From assembly GCA_963576475.1 (NCBI GenBank), contig OY754967.1, positions 21,973,914 to 22,037,913 on the forward strand: a stretch of DNA of 64,000 bases, in the 5' to 3' direction. Each line of letters opens with the position of its first letter. The stretch's first letter is position 1. The notes beneath the pieces are model-generated. The model was given only the letters and a program-made list of their open reading frames with translations. It was not told where the DNA came from and made no database searches. The DNA comes from Molanna angustata. Its lineage: Eukaryota > Arthropoda > Insecta > Trichoptera > Molannidae. Positions 1 to 10,764 of the stretch are shown piece by piece. The translations under genes and the position numbers were made by a program.

Positions 1-499
1 ATAAATAAAAATAAACAAATAATAGATAACTACTATAAGAATTTTTTTTTCAATTTGACATTAAATTGTTGCAAAATATGAGGCACCTACATAATCAAAT
101 ACCATTTTACTTTTTAGGTTAGACCACACAAATTACTCATATTGTTTTTTCGTCTGACAGATTTGTTACACTACTTGTTAGTTTAACCAACACGATTGAT
201 GTGCATGGCAAATAAATATAATGAGGCGAAACTTATTGTTGTATTAGACGGATTCCTTTACTTTGGTTCAAATATCATCTCAGCTATTACTGGCGGCCAA
301 AAAAGAGGTCACTTACAGCTGTCTGTTGCAGAACCCAGTGAACCAACATGCACGTTATTTGCTCGTAAATTGAACTAAATGTAAACAAAATTCTCCAATG
401 TTCTTGCTTCGCGAAATCTCAGAAAATAAATTCACAAAATCACAATGTATTTCTACCAGTGTAGACTGAAAGAATAAATGCCAATATTTTTACTAAGAA
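1..499. other. A+T-rich sequence, nothing recognised
   Basis: Only very short reading frames occur here and none resembles a known protein. No RNA gene or clear repeat was seen. Confidence 0.5.
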
Positions 500-1215
500 A
501 ACGAATGGGTTGTGGCCAACACTAAACAATCCACTACATTTTTTCTTGAAAGGTTGACAATCCCTTAATACATTTCTATAGATTCCTAAAAAAATATTAG
601 TTTAACAGAGGATTTTTTTTTCATAATACACCCATACAAACAAAAACGTTGGAACGATACTCACACTATTTACTCTCTACATGATACCTGTTGAGACGAG
701 TATATATGAGACGATGCATGAATGTCGATGAAGCGATGGATAGGTGTCAAGATAGAAGAATGTCATGTTCAGTTCTCTCTGCCTACCTCGTGAGGATGAT
801 TGCATGATAGTATTTAGAAGTATATGAATAGGTACTATTACATTCAAAGTAACGAAGAGTAAAAGTGTATTTCTATTTTATCAAAAATTCAAACAAAGTC
901 AATAAATCTCGATCTCCCAGACTGTGAGAGCATTTTGGAAGTTTGGAACAAATTAAATCAACGGATATACTATGGAAAAGTAAGCAGCTCTATGTTTATG
1001 GACTTATCAATATGAAGTTGAACGGACTTATAGTTTGGGCTGTAGAAAGGCACAAAAATAACACGGCGTACGCCATACATACAAACACATCACGGCGGGA
1101 CGCATAATTATGCACACTTCATGATACCCAATGAGAAATTGATGTAAAAATACACTTAAAAATTGTGAAATCACGATTCTCCACTATTTCATAGAAATGG
1201 AGAGTAAAAATGTAG
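500..1215 (+). repeat. Dispersed repeat R1, diverged copy
   Basis: The start (about 500-545, a segment reading AATGGGTTGTGGCCAA) and the end (about 985-1215, including ACACGGCGTACGCCATACAT and the downstream ACTTAAAAATTGTGAAATC) match other copies at 17796-17965, 48038-48610 and, inverted, 50340-51005. The middle is poorly conserved. No coding capacity is seen, so this is probably a non-autonomous interspersed element of unknown class. Confidence 0.5.
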
Positions 1216-1365
1216 ATTCAAAAAGGATTCATTTAAATATATTTAATAGCTACACGACGCTGGGTTCTATGTGGGATTATTTTATTATTACCATAGTAGG
1301 TAATAATAAAATAAAAAACCTCGAACCTCGTACCTAAAAAGTGAACCTCGCAATGTGGGGGTATG

Positions 1366-1490
1366 TCCACTTATGGGGGAAGGATGCACCCCTGGTGACA
1401 TAATTATGGCAAACGACAAGGCGATAGCAGTCGCCGCATATTGGAGTGGCAGGGTTTGAACCAGCCGGACACGTAAAGTAAGTAAGTAAT
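1366..1490 (+). repeat. Dispersed repeat R3, copy 1
   Basis: About 120 bases match 6243-6370 with scattered substitutions; shared words include AAGGATGCACCCCTGG and CATAATTATGG. The second copy lies in a longer open frame, but this copy does not keep it open, so a protein role is unlikely. Class unknown. Confidence 0.55.
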
Positions 1491-1635
1491 ATTTTAGCTA
1501 CATATAATTTTAAAGTTTAGGTAACGTATGTTTGTAATCCAATTTTAAGGGGCCGTTGACAGTCCCCATATGCGGAGCGGGTGGTGGTGGCAGTAGCGAA
1601 TCCAATTGGAAATATTTATTTATTTGGTAAGCCGC

Positions 1636-1850
1636 CACAGTTGGTAAGCAGTTTGGTTTCTGTGCGGGCGTCCTGGGTTCGATTCCCAGCAGAGGAGAAA
1701 TTTATTTAAATTCATTTCTCACGCAAATATTGCTTCTCTGGGCTGGAAGCACTGGTTAGTTGGAAGAAATTGCCATACGGCAATAAACTCGCCACTTGCG
1801 CAGGGTGCAAGGAAGTGTTCATTTTTAATATTATTAATTATTATTATTGC
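1636..1850 (+). mobile_element. tRNA-derived SINE with LINE-like tail
   Basis: The head has a pol III B box (GGTTCGATTCC, 1676-1686) and an A-box-like segment near 1642-1656. The body (CTCACGCAAATATTGCTTCTCTGG) is repeated at 12468-12658 and partly at 19970-20045. The segment 1757-1795 (TTGGAAGAAATTGCC followed by CGGCAATAAACTCGCCA) matches the 3' end of the LINE family at 3175-3530 and 20826-21205, as expected of a SINE that borrows LINE machinery. It ends in ATT-rich sequence. Confidence 0.75.
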
Positions 1851-3174
1851 AAACTTGTTGATCTCGGTTATGATCCGGTAATTTCCTTCACAACGGAGCG
1901 TACTCAAGTTGTATTATTATTATTATTTATCACTAATTTTTTCGCATTTTTACTCTACTACGAAAAAGTCGAGACATGATTTCACAATTTTTAAGGTAAT
2001 AACAATAATTAAAATCGATATAGTTTTTATAACACTTGAATCAAGTGTGTATATTTTTTTATAAGTTAAGTATTAATCTTTTGGTTCTGTTTACATTTTG
2101 TCCTATTTCTAAACGAATGAAGAATAGTGTATGTTTACCATTGAAATTATAGTTTAGTCGATTATTGAACTTCTTGAAGTTATACTATTATAAAAGGTCA
2201 GTAATAAAGGAGTGTCTGGTAGATCTCACAACACCTTTTGCCTTTCTCATCCTTACCTTGTCTTGCCTTGCCTTGTTTCACTTGTATTACCTTCATTGTT
2301 TAGGTGACTACGTCCTTTTAGATTAAAAATGATATAACTATTTTCTATGAAACTATCTCACCAAAGCTAATTTTATAAGTACTACTACTTAAATAGATAT
2401 ATGTGTATCGAAACAATACTGTGTAAAAATATTATTTGAAAAATATATTTATTATCATTGGTAAAACCCCAAATAGTTCTAATAATACCTTTTATTTAAC
2501 ACCATATTATATATTTTCAAGGAAATTTTCATTCTTTTTTAGATTGGAAATAATATTTATCGACTATGTTGTAATTTTATCCAACCAGCCCGAACCTGCA
2601 TGAGAAAGGATTTTAATAAAGTTTACAGAATATGAATCAGAAATTTATTTTAAAAAATACTCAAGTTATTCGGGTCTTCCTGAACTTTAGAAAAAGAGGT
2701 TAGAACTTTAGAATAAGAGGTTAGAGGAGAGAATGCAGTAGTGAAAATAATAATTCACTGTATGATCAAAACAAGCAGATTAAAGAGTCAATTTTATGTA
2801 GGTATCTGTAATAAAATAAATCAAATATTAATTTTATAACCTCTTTACATTTATGTACATCATCATTATGTTTATTGACACCAGTTTCATAAAAATATCA
2901 TTGTTTTTTTTGTGTGATTAAATAACAATTTTATTATAAGATATAAAAGTGAAATCTGCAACCTCGTTAGTCCTATAAAATGAGTAACATGCACCGACAT
3001 GGAACAATGGTGTCCCATAGATTCTACAGCATGTGACTTTATGGCTTTCAAGAACTTATAAATATTTACTATATTTACGTTTTCTTTATGTACCTTCTAC
3101 AGTAGTTTTCAACAAAAGGGTAACTGAATCATTATTAATTGATTTAGTATTGTTTCATTCACAGAATTCATGAC
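1851..3174. other. A+T-rich sequence, nothing recognised
   Basis: No open frame of note, RNA gene or clear repeat was seen. Confidence 0.5.
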
Positions 3175-3530
3175 AAATTATGGAATAGCCTTAGTCCGGA
3201 TATTACGTCGTCTAACTCACTTAGTATTTTCAAGAAAAAACTAAAGAAGGAATATTTATCCTTGAACACCTGATCCCGATTTCCTCTCCTGTCCTTACCA
3301 TATCCTTTTTCTTGCTATGAATTATTATTTTTTTGTTGTAATAGTATTTAAGTGTTATACGTATTTTCTTTGATATCTTTTACTCTTTTTTATTGTTGTC
3401 ATACTTTGTAATCTGGTTGGTTGGAAGAAATTGCCGAATGGCAATAAGCCCGCCAGTGTACAATTATATTTGTTTATATTATGTACAAGAAGATGTATAA
3501 ATAAATAAATAAATAAACAAATAAATAAAA
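3175..3530 (+). mobile_element. LINE 3' end, family A (truncated)
   Basis: The first 99 bases encode a typical LINE C-terminus (KLWNSLSPDI, then IFKKKLKKEYLSLNT and stop at 3271-3273). This is followed by an untranslated tail with TTGGAAGAAATTGCC and a run of AAAT units. A second copy is at 20826-21205, and tail-only pieces in reverse are at 23274-23331 and 26856-27010. It is 5'-truncated, as LINE copies usually are. The clade is not settled. Confidence 0.7.
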
Positions 3531-3534
3531 TACA

Positions 3535-4060
3535 ATCTGAGCAGTACGGACCTGATCACTGGCGCTACAGTCCGCTACAGACTCTGGCATCTTCCAGAAA
3601 TCATCTCCATCCCTCCCTATCGACCGCCAGTCTTCTCCAATTTATCAATTCCATTTCTCTTCAGGGGGGCAAGTCTTGTCCAACCGGCGAAATCAAAACC
3701 CTCACGATTACCCATATCGTGGATATAAATATTATATGGAGTTCTATAATATCTTTAGATGTCATAGAACTCCATATGATAATTATATCCATGATATGGG
3801 TAATCACGAGGGTTTTGATTTCGCCGGATGGAACAGACTTGCCCCCCGTGTCTACCTCTACTTCTTCTCTTCAAGTGTCTAATACCTTTCTATGAATACG
3901 GTCATCATCCGTCCGGCAAACATGTCCAAGCCAAAGTAGGCGCTGGATTTTAATAAATTGGACTACATTTGTTTCGTTGTACATTGCCTCTAGCTCGTGA
4001 TTATACCGTAGTCTCTAGGCCCGTCCATCGTTAGTTGGGCCATAGATTATTCCCTTCAAT
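3535..4060 (-). pseudogene. RTE-like LINE C-terminal relic (interrupted)
   Basis: Read on the minus strand, the sequence gives pieces typical of an RTE-type LINE C-terminus: LEAMYNETNVVQFIKIQRL, then LGHV and DDRIHRKVLDT, and further on NWRRLAVDREGW followed by FLEDARV. Stops and shifts break the frame. A hairpin element (3664-3864) sits inside it, flanked by a 9-bp repeat. Confidence 0.6.
3655..3873 (-). mobile_element. Hairpin element with 9-bp direct repeats
   Basis: Positions 3664-3747 and 3765-3847 form a long, slightly imperfect inverted repeat; the outer ends are runs of six G and six C. The repeat TTCTCTTCA at 3655-3663 and 3865-3873 flanks the hairpin plus 17 extra bases (3848-3864). 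It is inserted in a LINE relic, so the flanking repeat is probably a target-site duplication. No coding capacity. Confidence 0.6.
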
Positions 4061-4209
4061 GGCGAATAATATATAAACTCAAAATAAAGTATCAAAACTA
4101 TTATAAATAAAACATCAAAAATAGAAACATTAGGTTCGATATTTAAAAGATTTTTCAAAATGAAGTAGAATAAGATATATCAGGAACGAAAAAAAGAAAA
4201 AATAACAAG

Positions 4210-4454
4210 GCAATGGCTTCATAATGATCGACGAAGCTTTTATTTTGTAGAATTTCATTATAAATTATGTCTATAATTAAAAGTAAACGACTTTTTGTTT
4301 CTATGTACATGAATTTCATTATGTGCGATAGGCCTATTTTGCCTTGTTAGGGCATAAGCTAGTAAATGCCCTAACAAGGCGAAATAGGCCTATCACGTAG
4401 AATCAAAAAGTGGTTTACTTTGAATTATTATAGACATAATTTGCAATGGGTTCA
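4210..4454 (+). mobile_element. Hairpin element, family H1, copy 1
   Basis: A leader of about 40 bases (4222-4261) is followed by a hairpin (4262-4442) whose arms include ATAGGCCTAT and GCCCTAACAAGGCGAAATAGG. The flanks GCAATGGCTTCA (4210-4221) and GCAATGGGTTCA (4443-4454) differ at one base and look like a 12-bp target duplication. A better-preserved copy is at 25837-26061. Non-coding. Confidence 0.7.
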
Positions 4455-5629
4455 ATTGTGAAAACGCACTAAAATTTTAATGAAATATCAAATTTATTCA
4501 TTTCATGTATTTTCTACTATTTTGGAGATTGATTAAAATAAAGGAAATTTAATAAGAATTAAATGACAAAAGAACATCACTAGTGTATTACAAAATGGAT
4601 ATGCATAGTTTAAGATGACAGTTCTGGTGAAAACATTTTTTGTTTTTCTTGTCTTTAATATCTATTGAAATTTTAATCGTCTTAGGAATTGTACCCGATG
4701 AGTTATTAAATGTAAATTTTAAATAATAGATAATGCACTATATTGGTTAGATTAAGACTGAAGTATTTCAACGAAGCACAAAAAAAAAATATTACAAGAT
4801 AAATAACAGTACCTACTATGATTCTATAAGATTTCAAAATTGTCATTTGACAATATATTATGTATGTGTGTTTTGTAAAACAACAGATTCCATTCTTGAA
4901 CTTAAAGTACTTATACTTTAACGTACTTATACTTTTAAAAAACTATGTGTACAAATTTAGACTTGTTTCTCTCATCACTGATCACGACACGCATCGAAGA
5001 AATGAAGAAAAAATCACTTTTTCTAACACGCAACGGAATCATCAGAATTGTGACGTATTAAAAGGTTGAGATTCGTTGAATTGTGAAAACAAACCTATTA
5101 CTTGTACCTAACTAAAGAATAACAAATGTTATGAGACGGGGACGTGCCGTATCGAAATCAGATTTGAATTGCTAATGACACAAAGTCTTGCGACTTGAGA
5201 ATTTAACTAAAAGAGAGAAATCGACGAATTCAATTAAATGTATGATATTTTTATTATACTTTATGCTCTCGTTAATAAATAAATTCAAACTCTATAAATC
5301 AAATCGTACATAATTGTGATTCAATCTTCTTTATATAACACTCAAATTGATATTAAAATCTACTCAACAATGTTAATTATTCAGTCAAAAATATTATTTT
5401 TATTAAAATGGATAAACGACGTTATTCAGAAATATGCGTAGGAAAATAAATAAAACACGAATACTATGTGAGATTTATTATTTAAATGGTATATTTATGT
5501 ACATATTTTACAAAGCAATTTCCGGTAGTGTATTTAAATTTCATGATGTATGTAGCTTATAGTTAGGTTTATATTGTCCTAATTATTTTTTTTTATATAA
5601 ACAACTCGTGAATCATTAGACGAGATGAT
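4455..5629. other. A+T-rich sequence, nothing recognised
   Basis: No open frame with recognisable content, RNA gene or clear repeat was seen. Confidence 0.5.
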
Positions 5630-5735
5630 CCGATGTCATCAACAAAGCGGAGGAAGGCACAGGAAAGAGACCAGTGGAAGTCCAAGCGGAATGCTTTTGT
5701 CCAATACTGGACTCAAAAAGAGTCTAAGTAAATAT
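5630..5735 (+). pseudogene. LINE C-terminal relic
   Basis: The + strand encodes KRRKAQERDQWKSKRNAFVQ followed by YWTQKES and a stop, the kind of ending seen in RTE-like LINE proteins. No reverse transcriptase is attached. It is short, so confidence is moderate. Confidence 0.45.
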
Positions 5736-6242
5736 GTATCATCTTCCAGTCTTGTTATGAACATCATAATAAAATATGATTAAAAACAATGGTTTTCAAT
5801 TGCAAAACCAAAAACAAATGACAGCCAACTTGCATTATTTCTCTGTGACATGAATTAGGTAGGTACCTATTAAAAACAAAATTGTAAATACTTTTCTCAC
5901 AATAAATTTAAAAACGAAAGCTATATTGAATCTGGATTGTTTTTACTCTTTTTCTATAGGATGATTTTCATTTATCTCTGATGATTCGTTTCCTTGGGAT
6001 CCTCTTTCCCGACTTCCCATTCATCAGCAGTTGGTGTGCCACTTGATTGGGCGTGACTATGTATGGGTTGGGTCATTACTTAGATTCTTGATTGTTTTGC
6101 ATGCTTTCCTGCTATTTTGTTTTAAATCAAGGTTTTCTATTAGTTTGGACCACTTTTCCGCTCTCGAATTTGATATGGCATGCATCAATCGTTCACCTGT
6201 CTGTGTTGTGGCTTCTGAGAATCATAGAGTTCTCTGTAGAGT

Positions 6243-6370
6243 TCCACTTATGGAGGAAGGATGCACCCCTGGAGACATAATTATGGGAAACGACAAGGCG
6301 ATAGTAGTCACCGCATATTGGAATGGCACAAGGTTTGAATCAGCCGCACACGTAAAGCAAGTAAGTATAG
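6243..6370 (+). repeat. Dispersed repeat R3, copy 2
   Basis: This copy matches 1366-1490. It lies at the end of a 114-codon open frame starting at 6031 that I do not recognise. The frame may be fortuitous because the other copy does not keep it. Confidence 0.55.
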
Positions 6371-6375
6371 TATGA

Positions 6376-7169
6376 TCGTTATGATTATCATCTGAATAAA
6401 ATCTATGTTTACAAAATCAAATGAAGTATAACAGGAACATCATAGTTTAATATGCGATCATGTAACATTTGCAGTTGTTTGTAGTGTGTGTTTATTTCAA
6501 ACTTGAATACGTCCGTCGTAGAGATTGCAATCCGGAAAACCGGAGGATCCGGCATCATTACACGTCTAACGGATCCGGCAAATTAAAAGTAGGTATATAT
6601 GAAACCGATTTGTACAAGCAAATAAGGCCTTCTTGGCCGTTGTTTTAATTTGATACTCTGCATCAAGAAGTCAATTGGCAGATGACACAATTAAAAATAT
6701 TTGTTTGCTAGGATCCTTTTTATTTAAAACCAATAGTTATTTATAATGACTTTTCACTAAAAATAATAATTAAACAATCAGAAGTATTCAATTCGTATTT
6801 GTGATAATTTTGTAATTGATTAAACAGATTCAAAATGACTGTCATAATTTTAAGAATGAGACAAATGCCTATTTGTTGTAATCAATATTGATAATATTGT
6901 TCTTATAAACATTTCAAATAGAATAAGATTTCATAAAAAATAAACATTTTTTAATAAAATTTGTAATACATCATTTATAGTGTTGATTTTGGAAAGAAAA
7001 TGAAAATTAGTTTGGATGTGACCAATCCGGTCGTATCGGTACGAATCCGATCGGATTACCATCGGTGCCGGATAATCCCTATTCCGTTGATCTATCAAAC
7101 AAAAACCCATTAACCTTTCATACAAAATAACGACATCAAAATTAATGTAGGTATGTCATAATAGAAAAA
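6376..7169. other. A+T-rich sequence, nothing recognised
   Basis: Two clusters of CCGGATC-like words occur (about 6530-6585 and 7020-7075), but no gene or clear repeat structure is seen. Confidence 0.45.
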
Positions 7170-7510
7170 AAGGTATTCGGTACTCTCTGCCTACCCTACG
7201 AATGGCATGACGTGATGGCATGTATGTATTTAGTAATAGATATTATTTTTAATACATTTCGCTTATGCAGTAATACATGTTTTAAAGATTCTCACCATCA
7301 AATCTCTTGAAAAGTTCAGATGGAACCACCCCAGAAGTAATCCTTTTCTAATAAATTCAGACGACGTGGTAAAGAAATTATCGCAAATTTCAGTTTCTGA
7401 TGATTTCGTCATGGATCCTATCATCAGAAATGGATCAATCGGAAGATATCTCCTTTGTATGGAAAAAAGAATCATCGAAATCGGAAAAAGTGGTAAAAAC
7501 TTATTGCTGA
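7170..7510 (+). repeat. Dispersed repeat R2, copy 1
   Basis: The segment beginning CGGTACTCTCTGCCTACC and continuing to ATCATCGAAATCGGA matches 46840-47190 in order and orientation. Shared blocks include CATCAAATCTCTTG, ATGGAACCACCC and GATGATTTCGTCATG. Head-only matches are near 770-830 and 22170-22260. Class unknown and non-coding. Confidence 0.55.
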
Positions 7511-8100
7511 CTTAATAAAATATTAAAAAAATATATTAATTTATTACATACAAAAAAAGCTTAAGATTAAGATATTTGTGCTATATTAATTTGTATTAGT
7601 TCTCTTCGCAAGGTACAAGGAAATGATACAGTTTAAAAACAATCTAATTGCATTATTATACATTTCTTACACAACTTTTACATAAATTAAAAGTATCATC
7701 CGGTTAAATGTACCTAATACAAATAGGAAGTTAATAACGTGTAAAGCCCGGTAGGTACCTACCTTTTAAATTAATAATTATTTTAATATGAGCCGGTTTG
7801 AAGTGTTAATTGCCGGTCAACAGCACATAGGTAATATGTATAACGTGAATCTGCTTCAAGTTACTGGTTTATTTGCTATTTTAAGTTATATAATAATCCT
7901 ATATCATTTAGAAAGTAAAATTTATTATAATTAGATTGATATGGAGACAAGAATTTTACTGTTGGGTGTACCGATAAGTTATAATGTGGAAAGATCCACG
8001 ATGGAAAAAAGACGTCACTATAATATGTAAATAAAAACCAACATCAGATTTAGAAGATGATAATCGAAAAAGATACCGTAAATAAATTTGGTAAAACGAG
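7511..8100. other. A+T-rich sequence, nothing recognised
   Basis: No gene or repeat was seen. It runs directly into the 112-bp minisatellite. Confidence 0.5.
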
Positions 8101-9219
8101 ACAAGAAATAGTAAGAAAAAAATAAATGCTTATATTGATAATTCATTTACTGTGAAAAAAAATATAGAAACCCTCAACTAGAAGAGATAATTTGAAATTT
8201 TCCGACGGTCAAGAACTAGTAAGAGAAAAAATAAATGCTTATTTTGATAATTCATTTACTATGAAAAAAAATACAGAAGCCCTCAACTAGAAGAGATAAT
8301 TATTTGAAATTTTCCGACGGTCAAGAACTAGTAAGAAAAAAAATAAATGCTTATTTTGATAATTCATTTACTGTGAAAAAAAATACAGAAGCCCTCAACT
8401 AGAAGAGATAATTATTTGAAATTTTCCGACGGTCAAGAACTAGTAAGAAAAAAAATAAATGCTTATTTTGATAATTCATTTACTGTGAAAAAAAATACAG
8501 AAGCCCTCAACTAGAAGAGATAATTATTTGAAATTTTCCGACGGTCAAGAACTAGTAAGAAAAAAAATAAATGCTTATTTTGATAATTCATTTACTATGA
8601 AAAAAAATACAGAAGCCCTCAACTAGAAGAGATAATTATTTGAAATTTTCCGACGGTCAAGAACTAGTTAGAAAAAAAATAAATGCTTATTTTGATAATT
8701 CATTTACTGTGAAAAAAAATACAGAAGCCCTCAACTAGAAGAGATAATTATTTGAAATTTTCCGACGGTCAAGAACTAGTAAGAAAAAAAATAAATGCTT
8801 ATTTTGATAATTCATTTACTGTGAAAAAAAATACAGAAGCCCTCAACTAGAAGAGATAATTATTTGAAATTTTCCGACGGTCAAGAACTAGTAAGAAAAA
8901 AAATAAATGCTTTTTTTGATAATTCATTTACTGTGAAAAAAAATACAGAAGCCCTCAACTAGAAGAGATAATTATTTGAAATTTTCCGACGGTCAAGAAC
9001 TAGTAAGAAAAAAAATAAATGCTTATTTTGATAATTCATTTACTGTGAAAAGAAATACAGAAGCCCTCAACTAGAAGAGATAATTATTTGAAATTTTCCG
9101 ACGGTCAAGAACTAGTAAGAAAAAAAATAAATGCTTATATTGATAATTCATTTACTGTAAAAAAAAAATACGGAAGCCCTCAACTAGAAGAGATAATTAT
9201 TTGAAATTTTCCGACGGTC
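8101..9219 (+). repeat. Minisatellite, 112-bp unit, ten copies
   Basis: The phrase GACGGTCAAGAACTAGT recurs at intervals of exactly 112 bases (unit starts 8211, 8323, 8435, 8547, 8659, 8771, 8883, 8995, 9107), preceded by one slightly shorter first unit from 8101. The copies differ by only a few bases, and the first and last units are the most diverged. Every frame has stops, so it is non-coding. The low divergence suggests recent amplification or ongoing homogenisation. Confidence 0.95.
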
Positions 9220-9240
9220 AATTCTTGATGAAATTCCATT

Positions 9241-9470
9241 ATCAATTATATTATATTAACTAAAATAAGTAAAAGAACTTTAATTTTATTATTTTTCTAC
9301 TTATTCAATTGACTCCACTTATTTACTTTTTAATTGACCACTGACGCGTATCGCTCATAGATGCACTTTGAGCGAAACGCGTCAGTGGTCAAGTATATTA
9401 TATTTTAAGTGGAAAAAAGTTAAAAATTGAGGTTTTTTTTACTTATTTTAAGTAATTTCATATAATTGAT
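9241..9470. mobile_element. Foldback element (MITE-like)
   Basis: The outer arms 9241-9273 and 9438-9470 are inverted repeats beginning ATCAATTATAT. The centre holds a perfect 16-bp inverted repeat TTGACCACTGACGCGT (9334-9349 with 9377-9392) and a second inner pair TCGCTCA/TGAGCGA. No open frame. No clear target duplication was found, so the superfamily is undecided. It lies 21 bases after the minisatellite. Confidence 0.65.
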
Positions 9471-9671
9471 ACAAGAGATTACATTTATAATGAAAATTAG
9501 TTGGTTTAAAAATAACATTTTCATTTTTTTAATAATAAAAGTAATTTAGATTTCAAATACATCTAATTTCGAACGAAAAACAAGTACGAAAATATCAATT
9601 CTTGCTCGACAAATAATAACCTAATGGAGACAAAATAAACTTACTATAATAACCATTGTACTATCATATTA

Positions 9672-9795
9672 TAAACTAGCAGACCCGACAGACGTTGTCC
9701 TACCCGAACGTTGGCTTGCCTGCTATTCCATCAAAATCGGTCCAGTCGTTTAAGAGTTCAGTGACATATACACGTACAGAATAATTATACATATC
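9672..9795 (+). mobile_element. Retroelement 3'-end-like fragment
   Basis: The sequence CTAGCAGACCCGACAGACGT, then AAAATCGGTCCAGTCGTTTA and ACACGTACAGA, is a phrase I associate with common interspersed elements in lepidopteran genomes. A second partial copy of the end is at 10128-10200. No coding part is present. Confidence 0.45.
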
Positions 9796-9861
9796 GATTT
9801 TTTAAAAAAGAATGAATATGTCCTTGACACATGTATGTATACATTTCAAAACATAATTGCT

Positions 9862-9958
9862 TGTGCTATAGGTGAACGAAATCGGTCATGGCAGGTATAG
9901 AACTCGCGATCACTGGATTACTAATCCAGCACGCTAACCGCTCTACTGCCACCCATCT
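9862..9958 (-). mobile_element. tRNA-derived SINE, tRNA-Thr-like head
   Basis: On the minus strand the sequence TGGCAGTAGAGCGGTTAGCG and then CTGGATTAGTAATCCAG looks like a tRNA D arm and an anticodon arm whose loop would carry AGT (Thr). The T arm is degenerate (GAGTTCTATACC). It runs into non-tRNA sequence (GTGAACCTATAGCAC-like) shared with 19853-19925. It is a SINE head rather than a functional tRNA gene. Confidence 0.6.
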
Positions 9959-10127
9959 GAAATTCCTATTTCGCATTTTATCGCATATCTCAAAAGGTAA
10001 ACTGTTTACATAATACCAGGCATACATTTTTTGACATGTTTATTAATATTTTTTATTTCCACTGTTACAATTATTGATTCGATTTTTGAATCTAAGCCAT
10101 CCAGAGACCCATTCAAATACACACGAA

Positions 10128-10200
10128 AAATGTAATCAAAATCGATCCCGCCATTTAGGAGTTCAGTGACATACACACGTACAGAGGAATTAATTATATA
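10128..10200 (+). mobile_element. Retroelement 3'-end-like fragment
   Basis: This is a partial second copy of the 9672-9795 ending: AAAATCGATCCCGCCATTTA, GTTCAGTGACATACACACG and TACAGA, followed by A+T-rich tail. No coding part. Confidence 0.4.
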
Positions 10201-10427
10201 AATGCGTAATTCCTACTTTTGAAGGGCGTCATTGGAAAAATTGGTCTTTCTCAAAATTTGTGTGAGAAATAATTTTTAATTAATCTATCTTGTACTGAAA
10301 TTCGAACCCACAACTCCAACAAAGAATATTTATCATTTTGTCACAGTGTTTGGTGTTCGTCTAATAGATATAAAAATATTTGTTCGGTTTATTTTATCTG
10401 AAAATTTTACCACTTGTTGTATATAAA

Positions 10428-10764
10428 AATCAATGTCAATTTTCATTCATTCATTCATTCATTCATTCATACCATCACGGCATATCCCACAATGTGGGGT
10501 AACCAGCGAAAGGTGTGCGGATGTGCATTGCCTTATAAAAGGGAGAACAACACATCTATGTATACCCACACACCAGTCTCGTTTCACCAAAAAAGGCACT
10601 ACATTCAGAATGGGTGGTGAACCTCATTCCTGGACTATGTAAGATGTTATTGTTGCCTGTTGTATTTTCGATTACCCGGCTCTTACGGGACACTCGAAAA
10701 CAATGATTTAAAAGAATGGAAGCACTATTCTAAGCACACAGCTAATTTAATCAATGTCAATTTT
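10428..10764 (-). mobile_element. SINE-like retroposon S2 with 16-bp TSD
   Basis: The body between 10444 and 10748 matches 53951-54240 in opposite orientation almost throughout, including an open stretch encoding CGCALPYKRENNTSMYTHTP by chance. A run of CATT units at 10444-10469 forms the tail. The direct repeat AATCAATGTCAATTTT at 10428-10443 and 10749-10764 is a perfect 16-bp target-site duplication, showing insertion by retroposition. The minus-strand head reads AGCTGTGTGC. A diverged third copy is at 59612-59800. Confidence 0.85.

Noticed and set aside
8101..9219. CRISPR-like array
   Set aside because: Whole 112-bp units repeat without unique spacers and the genome is eukaryotic; it is a minisatellite.
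9890..9958. Functional tRNA-Thr gene on the minus strand
   Set aside because: The T-arm box is degenerate and the sequence runs into a SINE body found again at 19853.
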